DNA of 64,000 nt. Source: Spartobacteria bacterium (lineage in GTDB: Bacteria > Verrucomicrobiota > Verrucomicrobiia > Chthoniobacterales > UBA10450). The stretch lies in assembly GCA_003167365.1 (NCBI GenBank), contig PMTM01000012.1, positions 3,255 to 67,254 on the forward strand, given 5' to 3'. How positions within the stretch are numbered: the stretch's first letter is position 1; every line of letters begins with the position of its first letter. A model generated the notes under the pieces. That model was not told where the DNA came from. It was given only the letters and a program-made list of their open reading frames with translations, and did not search any database. The position numbers were made by a program, and so were the translations under genes. Shown here in pieces: positions 8,509-18,526 of this stretch.

Positions 8509-9182
8509 GGCTTGACCGCGGTTGTTACTGGGGGCGGTGAATTGATGACCCGCGCGCTTAGATAGAATGCTTTTGGTGAATTGTCCGGCTGAATCGCAAA
8601 TGTCGCCGCCACTGGACGAGTCGTGTCACGCGGCTGGACTTCGATCTTAAATTCACCCTCGCCAACTTTGCTTACCTTGACTTGAAAGTCGGTGCTCACA
8701 GGCGTCACCTTGATTTCCTTCACGGGAAAATCCTTACCTGCTTTCACGCTCACGGTTTTTGCTTTCAGCGCTTCACCACCCTGCCAATAGACCAGGGACG
8801 GCTGTACTTCGAGCATCTGCGGGATGACGGACTTGAGAGTGAGGACGGTTGTCGCATGGGCCGGATCGTCGGTCTCCACCGTCACGCTCTTCACTTGAGT
8901 ACCCGTCCGGTCACCGATGTTGAACGTCGCAGTGATCTCGCCGCTGTCGCCGGGAGCGACTTGATCTTTTTGCGATTGCGCGGTGGTACAACCGCAAGAG
9001 CTGTGAACGGATTTGAAATGAATCGGCGTGTTGCCGGCGTTCTTGTATTTGAAATGGCCGACCGCTTCTTTGTCGCCCACCGCGGGATGCAGCTCGAGCT
9101 GGGTCTGTTCCCATTTCAATTCGGCGCGCGCGGATGCGCAAAGCAAGATCGACAGTGTGAAGGTTACAATTTGGATTTTCAT
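8505..9182 (-). CDS. DUF1573-domain secreted protein
   Basis: 225 residues with a cleavable signal peptide (IVTFTLSILLCASARA). The DUF1573 domain (Ig-like, about 25-120) has the family's central Cys motif VHSSCGCTTAQS. A second beta-rich domain follows (about 125-215). The family is abundant in Verrucomicrobiota, Planctomycetota and Bacteroidota, but its biochemical role is unsettled. It heads the three-gene set with rhodanese and MauE-like genes, which suggests that the CGC motif takes part in thiol chemistry, as inference only. Confidence 0.85.
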   Translation of the reverse strand: MKIQIVTFTLSILLCASARAELKWEQTQLELHPAVGDKEAVGHFKYKNAGNTPIHFKSVHSSCGCTTAQSQKDQVAPGDSGEITATFNIGDRTGTQVKSVTVETDDPAHATTVLTLKSVIPQMLEVQPSLVYWQGGEALKAKTVSVKAGKDFPVKEIKVTPVSTDFQVKVSKVGEGEFKIEVQPRDTTRPVAATFAIQPDNSPKAFYLSARVINSPPPVTTAVKP

Positions 9183-9275
9183 TTTCAGAAAGATTCGAAT
9201 ATAGCGAAATTAATTTCTTGCGCCAAATGAAACTGGCACCAATTCGGCGTCCGGGCTTTTGCTACGAACGCCAAA

Positions 9276-12200
9276 TCAGTTCAATCCGTAAATTTCGACC
9301 AAGGCGACGCCGGTAGTGTTGTTCTTGCCCCGCACGATCGCGGTGTAACTGCCCGGCGCTAACGTTTGGAGAATCGCCGATTCGGCGGCGTTCGATGGCG
9401 CAAGGCCGGCGGCCTGGATCTGCGCCTGTTGGGTGTCTTCCCAATTGTCATTGGAAGCGAGCGTGACGCCGTTGCTATTGTACAAATCGAGTGTGGGATC
9501 TAACATGGCGTCGGCGATACCGAAACTGGCGAGGCTCGGGCCAATCGCGCGCACGATTACGTTTTCCGAATCCGGCCCGGCAACGACGAATCCACCGATC
9601 ATGACGTTGGCGCCGGTTTGCACCAAGGCACGTGCGGAAATATTGCCGAACTTGGAGTCCACGGTGCGATCCAGGTCGTATCCTTCCACCAATGCAACCC
9701 CGGTTCCGTTACTTACGCCGCGCACGATGGCGGTGTAAGCACCGGGATTAAGAGTCGTTAGAATAGCCGACTCCGAGCTGTTGCTCGGGGCCAATTGACT
9801 ATCGATGATCGCCTGCTTGTTGGCGGCGTCTCCCCAATTGTCGTTAGTAGCGATCAAGGCCCCGGTTCCATCGTGTAAATCGAGTGTCGGATTTTGCAGC
9901 GCATCGGTAATGCCGAAATTGGACAAGCTCGGGCCGATCGCCCGGATAATTACTTTCTTCGCTCCGGTGCCGGTAATGATGAATCCGCCGATCATGACGT
10001 TGCCGCCGGTTTGCACGAAGGCACGGGTGGAAATATTCGCGAGGGTAACGGGAATCGTGCCGCCAAATTCAAATGCGCCTTTATCCGGTGTGCCCGAACG
10101 CACATAATTGCGTTGATCCCGCGCCGGGGCCACGTTGACATTACTCGTGTTAATCGCCGGACTGTTGGTTAGCAGCGCCATCGTGTCAGTCAGCCCGCCA
10201 TTGTTTTGCAGCGAACCAAGAACGGCGTTCACGGGCGCGGCGTCGGTTCCCGATTGATCGCCAGTCGCACCAAAAAACGAGCTGCTGCCGGCGCTGCCAA
10301 TCAAGTTGTAGCCGCCCGAAGTAACGGACCCCTCGATATCCCTGTTACTATTGACGCTGCCGGTACCGAAATTACCAGCGATGATGGTACTCGTCACGGT
10401 AGTGTTGTTGGTGCTTAGTCCGCCTACGCCCGCACCGGGCCCACCGTTATTAGTTAGAAAATTGCCAGTGCCGCCGGCACCGCCGACGCCGGAGTTATTA
10501 CTGAAAGTGCTTCCAGTCACTGTCGTCGTGCCCTCATCGAAAACGCCGGCCACACCGCCGCCGCCGTTGCCGCCGAACTCGCCATTGCCGTGATCGCCAC
10601 CTTTACCGCCCAGGGCCGAATTACCGCTGAAGGTGCAATTATTGATCGTTAAGTGGCCAGCGATCTCGTTGTTAATAGCGCCACCGTAGCCACCGCCGCC
10701 GGCGCCGGCAAAAGGATTGCCATTCCCCGCACCGCTACCCTGACCGCCAATCCCGCCTTTCGCACCGTTGTTGCTAAAGGTGCACCGATCAAGCGTTAGG
10801 GTTCCGACGTTTTCAATCGCCCCCCCCAAACCGTAACTGCCGGTGTTATTAAGGAGCGAGCTGTCGCCACCCTGCACGAAATTGCCGCTAAACTCGCAAT
10901 CGGAAAACGACAACGTTTGGTTGACCGCATTGTAAACACCGCCCCCCGCCGCTTCCGTATCGGACGGGGCAACAATCCTGCCATTAATAATGCTGAGACC
11001 GGAGACCGAATTGGTCCCGCTGCTAAAAGTGAAGACGCGAATGGCGCTACCGCCGCTAACCGCTAACGAGCGAGCGCCCGGTCCAGTGATCGTAACCGAA
11101 TCGGTCACGGTTAACGGACCAAGTCCTGATTGTAAAGTGATGGTGCCTGTGACGCCGCTCTTAAAAGTAATCACATCCGCCCCGGCGGTCGCATTGGCCG
11201 CATTGATCGCTTCACGCAATGTGCAATCACTGCCATCGCAAACGCCGTCGTTATGATCATCCGTCGTGGTGACAACAAATGACGGGCTGACTTGCATCTC
11301 GACCGCGCCAATGTCGCTGCCGTCGCCGCCGCTGGCGTTCGCAAGAGTGGGAACATCAAAGGGCCGCGGCAGTCCGCGTCCATCTGTCGTCACACCGAAG
11401 TTCTTGCCTTGGTCCCACGCCAGACTCCCGTGTAGCAATGCCATCGTTTGGGTGGGACCGCCGTTGTCCTGCAACGGCCCAAGCTTTGGGTCGGTATTGA
11501 TCTGATCGCCCGCGGCCGTGAGAAATCCGCCGCCGTTATCACTGCTCAGGTTGTAGCCCTGCGAAGAGATGCTGGTGCCCGAACCGACATTCACCAGATT
11601 AGCGCCTGGCGTGCCGTTCGTGCTAAAGAGAATAGTATTCTTCAGGGTCACAAACGCGTTGCCGCTGTTAGTGCCCGTGTTGTAGATGCCGCCGCCGTTG
11701 GAAGCGCTGTTATTACTCAGCGTGCAGCTGCTCACGGTCGTAGTCCCCGTAAAACCATTGCCATCGCCCTGATTGTAAATGCCGCCACCGGCACCGGTAG
11801 AGACGCTGTTGCCGCTCAGCGTGCAGTTCGTCAGCGTCAAAGTCCCATCGTAATTGTATACCCCGCCGCCAAGAGTAGAGGAGCTGTTGCCGCTCAGCGT
11901 GCTGTTACTCACTGTTAGGGTTGAGGTGGAGTTATTCGAAGCCAGGACAGAGATGCCTCCGCCAACGGCAAACGTTTGAGACTGAGCGCTGTTGGCGACT
12001 ATCGTGCAATTGCGAATTGTTAACCCGGTATCGTTGCCAAATGAGTTGCTACAAATGGCACCACCACGCGCTTCCTGGAAGCCAGCGACTGTATTATTGC
12101 TAAAAGTGCACCCGGTCACGGTGGCGACGTTTTCGTTATAGATGGCGCCGCCATAAGCTGGAGTCCTGTCCGGATCGGTGCTAAAGATCTGACTGCCGGC

Positions 12201-12881
12201 AAAATTGCTGGTGAACGAGCTGTCCGAAACCGTCAAGGTGCCGTTGTTATCAATGGCGCCGCCCTCATTAGTGGAGGTATTGCCACTGAAAGTGCTATTC
12301 GTTATCGTCAGCGCTCCGGTGCTTTCGTAGAAAATAGCTCCACCGGACCCGACGATGTCGGAAGTAGCATTGCCGCTGAAGGTGCAATTGCTAACAGTTA
12401 AATTGCCATTGATGACGGCGATCGCGCCGCCTTGAAATTGCGCGGTATTTCCGCTGATGAGGCAATTGCTAATGGTCAGGTTCCCGCCAAAAAGTATGAT
12501 GGCACCGCCGTCAGAATTAAAAAGGCCTCCACCGGCAAAGCCATTGGTTAGCGCTAGCCCTGAGATGCTGACGTTGCCGGAATCGAGCTCAAAAATGCGA
12601 GCATCATTTGCGCTGCCACGCGTCACCTCCAGCAGGTTGGCGCCAGGGCCAGTGATGGTCATGTTCTTGGTTAAAAGTAGCTGACCGCTGGTTAGACTGA
12701 TCGTGCCGGTAACGGAAAAATTAATCGTGTCACCGTTGTCAGAAGCCTGGACTGCGTCACGCAACGTGCCGACGCCACTGTCGCCCAGGCTGGTGACGGT
12801 TCGGGTTGTGGCTCGGCACTCCACCGCAAATAACAAAACCACCCAAATAACCGACACAGCGAATAAGGAAGGAATTTTCAT
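9276..12881 (-). CDS. Secreted CSLREA/beta-helix exoprotein with duplicated C-terminal domain
   Basis: 1201 residues. A signal peptide (FAVSVIWVVLLFAVECRA) leads into a CSLREA-like segment (TVTSLGDSGVGTLRDAVQASDNGD), then many parallel beta-helix repeats of the polymorphic-outer-membrane-protein type (GGAI, NSTFSGNTS, NCTLSGNS, GGGIYN). A second CSLREA motif (DGVCDGSDCTLREAINAAN) opens a second beta-helix array. The C-terminus carries two tandem copies, about 125 residues each, of a domain beginning NIS(T/A)RA and containing RAIGPSL and DNW. The ATG at 12881 is chosen because it begins the signal peptide. No catalytic residues are evident, so it is likely a surface adhesin or structural exoprotein. 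It follows the rfbB-rfbD pair on the same strand, possibly by chance. Confidence 0.85.
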   Translation of the reverse strand: MKIPSLFAVSVIWVVLLFAVECRATTRTVTSLGDSGVGTLRDAVQASDNGDTINFSVTGTISLTSGQLLLTKNMTITGPGANLLEVTRGSANDARIFELDSGNVSISGLALTNGFAGGGLFNSDGGAIILFGGNLTISNCLISGNTAQFQGGAIAVINGNLTVSNCTFSGNATSDIVGSGGAIFYESTGALTITNSTFSGNTSTNEGGAIDNNGTLTVSDSSFTSNFAGSQIFSTDPDRTPAYGGAIYNENVATVTGCTFSNNTVAGFQEARGGAICSNSFGNDTGLTIRNCTIVANSAQSQTFAVGGGISVLASNNSTSTLTVSNSTLSGNSSSTLGGGVYNYDGTLTLTNCTLSGNSVSTGAGGGIYNQGDGNGFTGTTTVSSCTLSNNSASNGGGIYNTGTNSGNAFVTLKNTILFSTNGTPGANLVNVGSGTSISSQGYNLSSDNGGGFLTAAGDQINTDPKLGPLQDNGGPTQTMALLHGSLAWDQGKNFGVTTDGRGLPRPFDVPTLANASGGDGSDIGAVEMQVSPSFVVTTTDDHNDGVCDGSDCTLREAINAANATAGADVITFKSGVTGTITLQSGLGPLTVTDSVTITGPGARSLAVSGGSAIRVFTFSSGTNSVSGLSIINGRIVAPSDTEAAGGGVYNAVNQTLSFSDCEFSGNFVQGGDSSLLNNTGSYGLGGAIENVGTLTLDRCTFSNNGAKGGIGGQGSGAGNGNPFAGAGGGGYGGAINNEIAGHLTINNCTFSGNSALGGKGGDHGNGEFGGNGGGGVAGVFDEGTTTVTGSTFSNNSGVGGAGGTGNFLTNNGGPGAGVGGLSTNNTTVTSTIIAGNFGTGSVNSNRDIEGSVTSGGYNLIGSAGSSSFFGATGDQSGTDAAPVNAVLGSLQNNGGLTDTMALLTNSPAINTSNVNVAPARDQRNYVRSGTPDKGAFEFGGTIPVTLANISTRAFVQTGGNVMIGGFIITGTGAKKVIIRAIGPSLSNFGITDALQNPTLDLHDGTGALIATNDNWGDAANKQAIIDSQLAPSNSSESAILTTLNPGAYTAIVRGVSNGTGVALVEGYDLDRTVDSKFGNISARALVQTGANVMIGGFVVAGPDSENVIVRAIGPSLASFGIADAMLDPTLDLYNSNGVTLASNDNWEDTQQAQIQAAGLAPSNAAESAILQTLAPGSYTAIVRGKNNTTGVALVEIYGLN

Positions 12882-12946
12882 AGATAGGCAGACGGGAATC
12901 ATGTCTATCGAAGAGCGAAACCGCCGACAATCCAAATGTGCCTTCC

Positions 12947-13816
12947 TCAGGCACAAAAGTAACTTCGGACGTATTCGGCCACGGCGTCTTGCCATGAGCG
13001 CGGCGGTGCGCCGGCGAGCGCGTTGAATTTCGAAGTCGAGAGAACGGAATAGACCGGGCGGCGCGCGATGAAGTTTTTCATGTCGCTGAGTTTGAGCGGC
13101 GCAACGGTGCGCGCTTTCAACGGGAGGCCGAGTTTATGGCAGCAATCCAACGCGTGTTGCGCGTACTCCTGCCAACTGCATTCGCCGGCGTTGGCGAAAT
13201 GCAAAATGCCGCCGGCAACATCCGTATCAAAAAATCGCGGCAGCATTTCAGCGATATCTTTAGTGTAAGTTGGCGTGGCGAATTTGTCGGCGATGGCATC
13301 GACTTGTTCTTCAGTGAGCGCGCGTTTGATCACTGCGTCGATGAAACTTGGACGGTCCGGACCGAAAACCCAGGAGACGCGCACGACCAGATGCCGACCA
13401 AGCACGGCGAGAACATTCTCTTCTCCGGCCCGTTTCGATTCGCCGTAAACGCTGATCGGATTTGCCGGATCGCTTTCCAAGTAGGGCTCGCGCTTCTCGC
13501 CGTCGAAAACGTAATCGGTGCTGAAGTGAATGAGCTTTGCGTTTTTGGCGCGACAAATTTCCGCCAGCTCGCGCGGCACCTCCGAGTTGATAATGAACGC
13601 TCTCTTACGCTGGCTCTCACAAAGATCGACATTAGTAAACGCGGCGCAATTGATCAGAATCCTGAAATCGATCGGGTGAAGAGTCTCGCGGAGTTGCGCA
13701 AGATTCTCGACATCGAGCGCGGCCCGATTGTAACCGATGACTTCGTAGTTTTTGTGATATGCGCGGGCCAACTCAGTGCCAAGCCGCCCGTTAGAACCGA
13801 TGATGACGATTTTCAT
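12947..13816 (-). CDS. rfbD: dTDP-4-dehydrorhamnose reductase
   Basis: A 289-residue short-chain dehydrogenase/reductase of extended type. The N-terminal NAD(P)-binding GSNGRLGTEL, the HFSTDYVFDG strand and the YGESKRAGE catalytic Tyr/Lys motif are all present, as in RfbD/RmlD, which makes dTDP-L-rhamnose. It follows rfbB on the same strand with a 79-nt gap. rfbA and rfbC are not in the window, so the rhamnose pathway is incomplete here and its partners must be encoded elsewhere. Confidence 0.92.
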   Translation of the reverse strand: MKIVIIGSNGRLGTELARAYHKNYEVIGYNRAALDVENLAQLRETLHPIDFRILINCAAFTNVDLCESQRKRAFIINSEVPRELAEICRAKNAKLIHFSTDYVFDGEKREPYLESDPANPISVYGESKRAGEENVLAVLGRHLVVRVSWVFGPDRPSFIDAVIKRALTEEQVDAIADKFATPTYTKDIAEMLPRFFDTDVAGGILHFANAGECSWQEYAQHALDCCHKLGLPLKARTVAPLKLSDMKNFIARRPVYSVLSTSKFNALAGAPPRSWQDAVAEYVRSYFCA

Positions 13817-13895
13817 TTCTTATCCATCATTACGCGCGACGGAATAACCCTCTCGATAGATTGCGAGGTCCCTCACCTTCGTTCGGGATGACAGC

Positions 13896-14885
13896 TCAAT
13901 AGCGCCCCGCGCGCTCGAGCAAAGGTTCCCACCAGGATTGGTTGTCGAGGTACCATTGAATCGTTTCGTCGAGGCCTTCCTTAAACTTGTGGCGCGGTTT
14001 CCATCTCAATTCGCCCTTCGCAAACGAAGAATCGATCGCGTAACGGCGATCGTGTCCGAGCCGATCGGGCACGAACGAAATCAAGCTCTCGGGTTGGCCG
14101 AGCTTCTTCAGAATCATTTTCACCAGATCGAGGTTCGCGATCTCGTTGCCGCCGCCGAAATTGTAAACGCTTCCCGATTTTCCTTCGAAGAGAGCGGCGA
14201 CAATGGCGGCGCAATGATCCTTAACATGAATCCAGTCGCGCACATTCTTGCCGTCGCCGTAGACAGGCAGCGGCTCCTGGCGCAGCGCCTTGATGATCAT
14301 GAGCGGGATCAATTTTTCCGGAAATTGATACGGGCCGTAATTGTTCGAGCAGCGCGTGACGATCACTTCCTGTCCGTAGGTCTTAAAGCAGGCGAGCGCG
14401 AGAAGATCGGCGCCGGCTTTGCTGGCGGAGTAAGGCGAACTGGGATCGAGAGAACTTTGCTCGGTGAATTCTCCCGATTCGCCGAGCGAGCCGTAAACTT
14501 CGTCGGTCGAAATTTGGACGAACCGCTGGACGCCGTGCCGGCGCGCGCAATCGAGCAGCACACTGGTGCCGATGACGTTGGTGTGAATGAAGTTTTGCGG
14601 CGAATTGATGCTGCGATCGACATGCGACTCGGCCGCGAAATTGATCACCGCGTAAAATTGATGCTCGGTCATGAGCGCGTCCATTTGATCGAAGTTAGCG
14701 ATGTCGGCTTTGAAAAATTCGTAGCGTTCTCCATGTTCTTCGACCACGCCATCGAGATTGGCGGGATTTCCGGCGTAAGTAAGCGCATCGACATTGGTCA
14801 CGGACGCAGGCTTGTAATGTTGCAGAATGTAGCGAATAAAATTGCTGCCAATGAATCCGCAGCCGCCCGTAACCAATATGCGCAT
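13896..14885 (-). CDS. rfbB: dTDP-glucose 4,6-dehydratase
   Basis: 329 residues of the extended SDR family. The NAD-binding motif TGGCGFIGSNFIRYI is at the N-terminus. STDEVYG and YSASKAGAD provide the catalytic Asp-Glu and Tyr-Lys residues typical of RfbB/RmlB, which converts dTDP-glucose to the 4-keto-6-deoxy sugar. It is divergent from the Agl23-like membrane gene at 14938, sharing the promoter region between them, and is followed by rfbD. Confidence 0.95.
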   Translation of the reverse strand: MRILVTGGCGFIGSNFIRYILQHYKPASVTNVDALTYAGNPANLDGVVEEHGERYEFFKADIANFDQMDALMTEHQFYAVINFAAESHVDRSINSPQNFIHTNVIGTSVLLDCARRHGVQRFVQISTDEVYGSLGESGEFTEQSSLDPSSPYSASKAGADLLALACFKTYGQEVIVTRCSNNYGPYQFPEKLIPLMIIKALRQEPLPVYGDGKNVRDWIHVKDHCAAIVAALFEGKSGSVYNFGGGNEIANLDLVKMILKKLGQPESLISFVPDRLGHDRRYAIDSSFAKGELRWKPRHKFKEGLDETIQWYLDNQSWWEPLLERAGRY

Positions 14886-14937
14886 CGAAGCGCGTACTAG
14901 CAGTGGCGGCGGCGGCGCGCCAGCGGATTCTCCGGGG

Positions 14938-16500
14938 ATGCGCGATCAACTGGAAGCGTGGAAATTGCGCCTCGCGCAAATCGATTGGGTTCCGTGGATG
15001 ATCATCGGGTTTGGCGCGCTGCTGCGTTTCTTCCTTTTGGGAATCAAACCGCCGCATTTCGACGAAGGAATCAACGGCTGGTTTGTCGACGCTCACATCG
15101 TGAAGGATGGATTCTATAAATACGACCCGACCAATTATCACGGGCCGCTGCACTTTTACGTGTTGTTCCTTTCCCAGACTTTGCTCGGTCGCAATGTCTG
15201 GGCGTTGCGTTTGCCGGTAGTGCTGGTGAGCATCTTATGCGTCTGGCTCACCTTCAAATTCGAACCGTTCGCCGGCCGAACGGCCGTCCGAATCGCGGCG
15301 CTGGCCATGGCCGTTTCGCCCGGCTTCGTTTTCTACGGGCGCTACTCGATCCACGAAGTGTGGCTGGTGCTCTTTTCCATGCTGTTCATTCTCGGCCTGC
15401 TCGGTCTTTGGAAATTCGGAACGTCCAAATATCTTTGGTGCGCCGGGATGGGTTTCGCCGGCATGGTCCTGACCAAAGAAACCTACATCATTCATCTTGG
15501 CTGCGCGGCGATCGCGGCCGGCGTTTGCTACGTTTCAAATTCGCTCAGTCGCCTGCCCGACGCGCGTCCGGCAAAACAAAAATGGTCGTATGTCGATCTG
15601 GCCGTCGTGATCGCGGTCAGCATCGCGCTGATCGTCTTCTTCTACTCCGGCACTTTTTTCCATTGGCACGGCGTGAAGGATATTTTCAATGCTTACGCCG
15701 CCTGGTTCAAAACCGGGCATGCCGGCAACGGACACGAGAAACCATTTTACTATTGGTTGAAACTGATGGCGCCGTCGTTTCATTTTTCGCGCGCGGATTG
15801 CTTCGGTTACGAATTGCCAGCGCTTGCCGGGTTGATCCTTTGCATCTTCTGCCTGCGATTTAAGAACGTCAGCTTGCGTTACCTCGCCATCTATGGTGTG
15901 GGCACGCTGATTGCCTACAGCATCGTCCATTACAAAACACCCTGGTGCATCATCAGCATCATTTGGCCGTTCCTTTTTATGTTTGGCGCGGCGATGCTTG
16001 CGTTGCCTTCGAAATACCGTCGACCAGCCAATGTTATCTCGGCAATTCTGTTATTCGCATCGCTGGGATCGGAAATCTGGCTGAATTATTTTCACTGCAC
16101 GACCGAGACCGAGCCGTACGTCTATGTCCAGACTTACAACGATATCTTCAAGCTAACGAAACCAATACTCGCGCTGGCGAATCGCAATCCCGTTTTTTAC
16201 GAAATGACCGGGCACATTATCCGCGGCAGCGCCTACCCGTTGCCGTGGATTCTCGGTGATTTTCCGCATGTCGGATATTACGAAAATGACAATCTCCCGG
16301 CCAAGATGGATGCTGATTTTCTTCTCGTGGAAGAGGACAAGGTTGCCGAGGTCGAGGCGAAATTGAAAGAATCCTACTACACCGACTTGATGACAATCAG
16401 GGCCTACCAGGATCCTTCCAAGATCTATTTTAACGCGAAGATGTTTAAGGATTTCTTTCCGCACCAAGCCCCGGATTTCAAAAGCAAGGGAACCAATTAG
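14938..16500 (+). CDS. TIGR03663-type polytopic membrane protein (Agl23-like, GT-C fold)
   Basis: About 520 residues with some ten transmembrane segments. The first loop has PPHFDEGINGWF, the acidic DE motif typical of GT39/ArnT-like lipid-linked sugar transferases, and the pattern matches the family named TIGR03663 (flippase-associated Agl23). The frame opens at 14842, but that start would overlap the divergent rfbB start, so the ATG at 14938 (MRDQLEAWK), just ahead of the first membrane helix, is preferred. The soluble C-terminal part (FFPHQAPDF) is periplasmic. Glycosyl transfer from a polyprenyl-linked donor is inferred from the fold. The next gene starts 16 nt downstream. Confidence 0.75.
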   Translation: MRDQLEAWKLRLAQIDWVPWMIIGFGALLRFFLLGIKPPHFDEGINGWFVDAHIVKDGFYKYDPTNYHGPLHFYVLFLSQTLLGRNVWALRLPVVLVSILCVWLTFKFEPFAGRTAVRIAALAMAVSPGFVFYGRYSIHEVWLVLFSMLFILGLLGLWKFGTSKYLWCAGMGFAGMVLTKETYIIHLGCAAIAAGVCYVSNSLSRLPDARPAKQKWSYVDLAVVIAVSIALIVFFYSGTFFHWHGVKDIFNAYAAWFKTGHAGNGHEKPFYYWLKLMAPSFHFSRADCFGYELPALAGLILCIFCLRFKNVSLRYLAIYGVGTLIAYSIVHYKTPWCIISIIWPFLFMFGAAMLALPSKYRRPANVISAILLFASLGSEIWLNYFHCTTETEPYVYVQTYNDIFKLTKPILALANRNPVFYEMTGHIIRGSAYPLPWILGDFPHVGYYENDNLPAKMDADFLLVEEDKVAEVEAKLKESYYTDLMTIRAYQDPSKIYFNAKMFKDFFPHQAPDFKSKGTN

Positions 16501-16516
16501 GATTGGCGCAGTACCG

Positions 16517-18526
16517 ATGAAATGGCTTTCCGCCGGCCTGATCTTTGTCAATTTCGCAACGATTTCCGGATTGCTACTCGGAATGATTTTCCGCGGATTA
16601 GGTCCATCAATCGCAGGCATATCTTTAGTGCTGGGAGCCGTGGCCGCGGTGGCAGCATTTTTCCAAACGGCTGATGCGGGTAACCAGCCCGCGCCTACCG
16701 CACAAATTTCGCGCGCCGGCTATCGGTCGGTGTGGCTCTGGTTGCTGGCCGCCTGTTTCGTCATGTTCGCGGTCCGCTCCTTTTGCTGGCTGCTCTACCT
16801 AGATGGCGATGAACTGCGAATTCAATCGCCCAATAATCTCGGCGATCTCGCGTTGCACATCACTTACATCAAGAACTTCGCCAACGGTGTTTCGCTTTGG
16901 CCGGACAATCCGATCTACGTTTTTAGCAAACTGAGATATCCCGCCGGCACCGATTTGTTTAACGCGCTGCTCTGCTTGCTGCACATAGATCTCGCCCAAG
17001 GCTTGATCTGGACCGGATTGCTTGCGTCCCTCGCCACTTTTTATGCTTTCTTTCGATGGGGCGGCGCGTTCGGCGTGGCCGGCTTTCTGTTCAATGGCGG
17101 TATCGCCGGCTTCCAATTTTTCCAAACATTCAAGTTTCTCGATTACCAGGGCGACAAAACAATTGCCTGGAAAAGTATTCCGCTGGCCATGTTCGTGACT
17201 CAGCGCGGATTGCTTTACGCGATTCCGGCCGGACTGCTTCTTCTCTGGCATTGGCGCGAAAAATTCTTCCGAAGGAACGCGCAAGTTTCTCAGCGCGGCC
17301 CGCTGCCGTTTTGGATCGAGCTTTCTTTGTATGCCTCGATGCCGCTCTTTCATCTGCACACGTTTCTCGCGCTTACTATCATTTTGGTTTTCATTTTCCT
17401 TTCCGAATCTCTACCTGAACTGCAATTCATGGTTGATCTCATCGATCAAGAAGGCATCGCTGGAGTTCGGTCCCGGATCTTAAACAAGCAAACGTGGTGC
17501 AACTTTTTTCGCGACTGGCGTGGCTACAAATACATCGGACTGCTGTTCGGTTGCGCTTTCATTCCGGCGACTTTTTTCGTTTGGCTAATCACCGATCACT
17601 TCCAGGCGCACTCGGTCCTCGCCTTGCATTGGGGCTGGGTGCAAGATTCCGAGGAGTTCGCCGCACCGTTCTTTCAAATTGGCCCATTGAATTTCGGCAC
17701 AACCGTTCCGCTCGTGGGCTTGATTTTGCAGAAAACCTGGAGCGGTTTCATCGCTCCGTTTTTTCAATTTTGGCTAACAAACTTTGGGATCCTCATTCCG
17801 CTCGTGTTATTACTGATCACTCAGTGCGGCTGGCATGCGTGGAAAACCGGAATCCGCTGGGGTGATAAACTATCGGAAGAAGTGGTTTTTCCTTTGGCGG
17901 CGGCGGCAATTTTTCTTTTCGCGTTTTTCGTTCAAACGGCGCCGTGGGAATGGGACAATATCAAGATCATTATTTGGGCTTACTTCCTCGTATTGCCGTT
18001 TCTGTGGAGCGATCTGATCGCGCAACGATCGCTGGCCGCACGCGCGGCTGTTTGCATCGTGCTCTTCTTTTCAGGCTTTGTCAGTTTGTTCGGCGGGCTT
18101 GCCGCCGGACGGCCCGGTTATGCGTTTGCCAATCGCGCGGAAGTGGACGCAATCGGCGGCGCCATTCGCGAACTCCCGGTCGAAGCGCGTTTCGCTGCCT
18201 TTCCCATTTACAATCATCCACTCTTGCTCCAGGGCCGAAAAGTTGTGCTCGGTTATCCCGGCCACCTCTGGACCCAAGGTTTCGATTATTCGGGCGACTA
18301 CCAACAACTGGGTGAATTGATGCAAGGCGCTGGAGATTGGCGCGCGATCGCCCGGCATTTCGGGGTGCGCTACATTTTTTGGGGATCCGAGGAAAAGATC
18401 AATTATCCGACAAGCACGCGGCCATGGGAACAAACCGCGAAGAAAGTAAGTTACGGAAATTGGGGCGCGATTTACGATTTGGAGTCCGCGAATCAATCGC
18501 CCGCGGCCGCTAATTCACCGCGTTGA
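16517..18526 (+). CDS. Large polytopic membrane protein, probable GT-C glycosyltransferase
   Basis: 669 residues with a dozen or more hydrophobic helices. The first extracytoplasmic loop has YLDGDELRIQSP (D96, D98), resembling the catalytic DxD/DE loop of GT-C enzymes. A large soluble C-terminal region (about 560-669; FAAFPIYNHPLLLQGRKVVLGYPGHLWTQG) resembles that of uncharacterised membrane proteins next to polysaccharide genes. I do not recognise a named family. It follows the Agl23-like gene after 16 nt, so they probably form an operon. It overlaps the convergent FabZ-like gene by 17 nt at its 3' end. Confidence 0.75.
   Translation: MKWLSAGLIFVNFATISGLLLGMIFRGLGPSIAGISLVLGAVAAVAAFFQTADAGNQPAPTAQISRAGYRSVWLWLLAACFVMFAVRSFCWLLYLDGDELRIQSPNNLGDLALHITYIKNFANGVSLWPDNPIYVFSKLRYPAGTDLFNALLCLLHIDLAQGLIWTGLLASLATFYAFFRWGGAFGVAGFLFNGGIAGFQFFQTFKFLDYQGDKTIAWKSIPLAMFVTQRGLLYAIPAGLLLLWHWREKFFRRNAQVSQRGPLPFWIELSLYASMPLFHLHTFLALTIILVFIFLSESLPELQFMVDLIDQEGIAGVRSRILNKQTWCNFFRDWRGYKYIGLLFGCAFIPATFFVWLITDHFQAHSVLALHWGWVQDSEEFAAPFFQIGPLNFGTTVPLVGLILQKTWSGFIAPFFQFWLTNFGILIPLVLLLITQCGWHAWKTGIRWGDKLSEEVVFPLAAAAIFLFAFFVQTAPWEWDNIKIIIWAYFLVLPFLWSDLIAQRSLAARAAVCIVLFFSGFVSLFGGLAAGRPGYAFANRAEVDAIGGAIRELPVEARFAAFPIYNHPLLLQGRKVVLGYPGHLWTQGFDYSGDYQQLGELMQGAGDWRAIARHFGVRYIFWGSEEKINYPTSTRPWEQTAKKVSYGNWGAIYDLESANQSPAAANSPR

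Noticed and set aside
13861-13894. Possible dispersed repeat (gaggtccctcaccttcgttc then gggatgacag) between rfbD and rfbB
   Set aside because: It reminds me of repeats in related genomes, but only one copy occurs in this window, so I do not annotate it.
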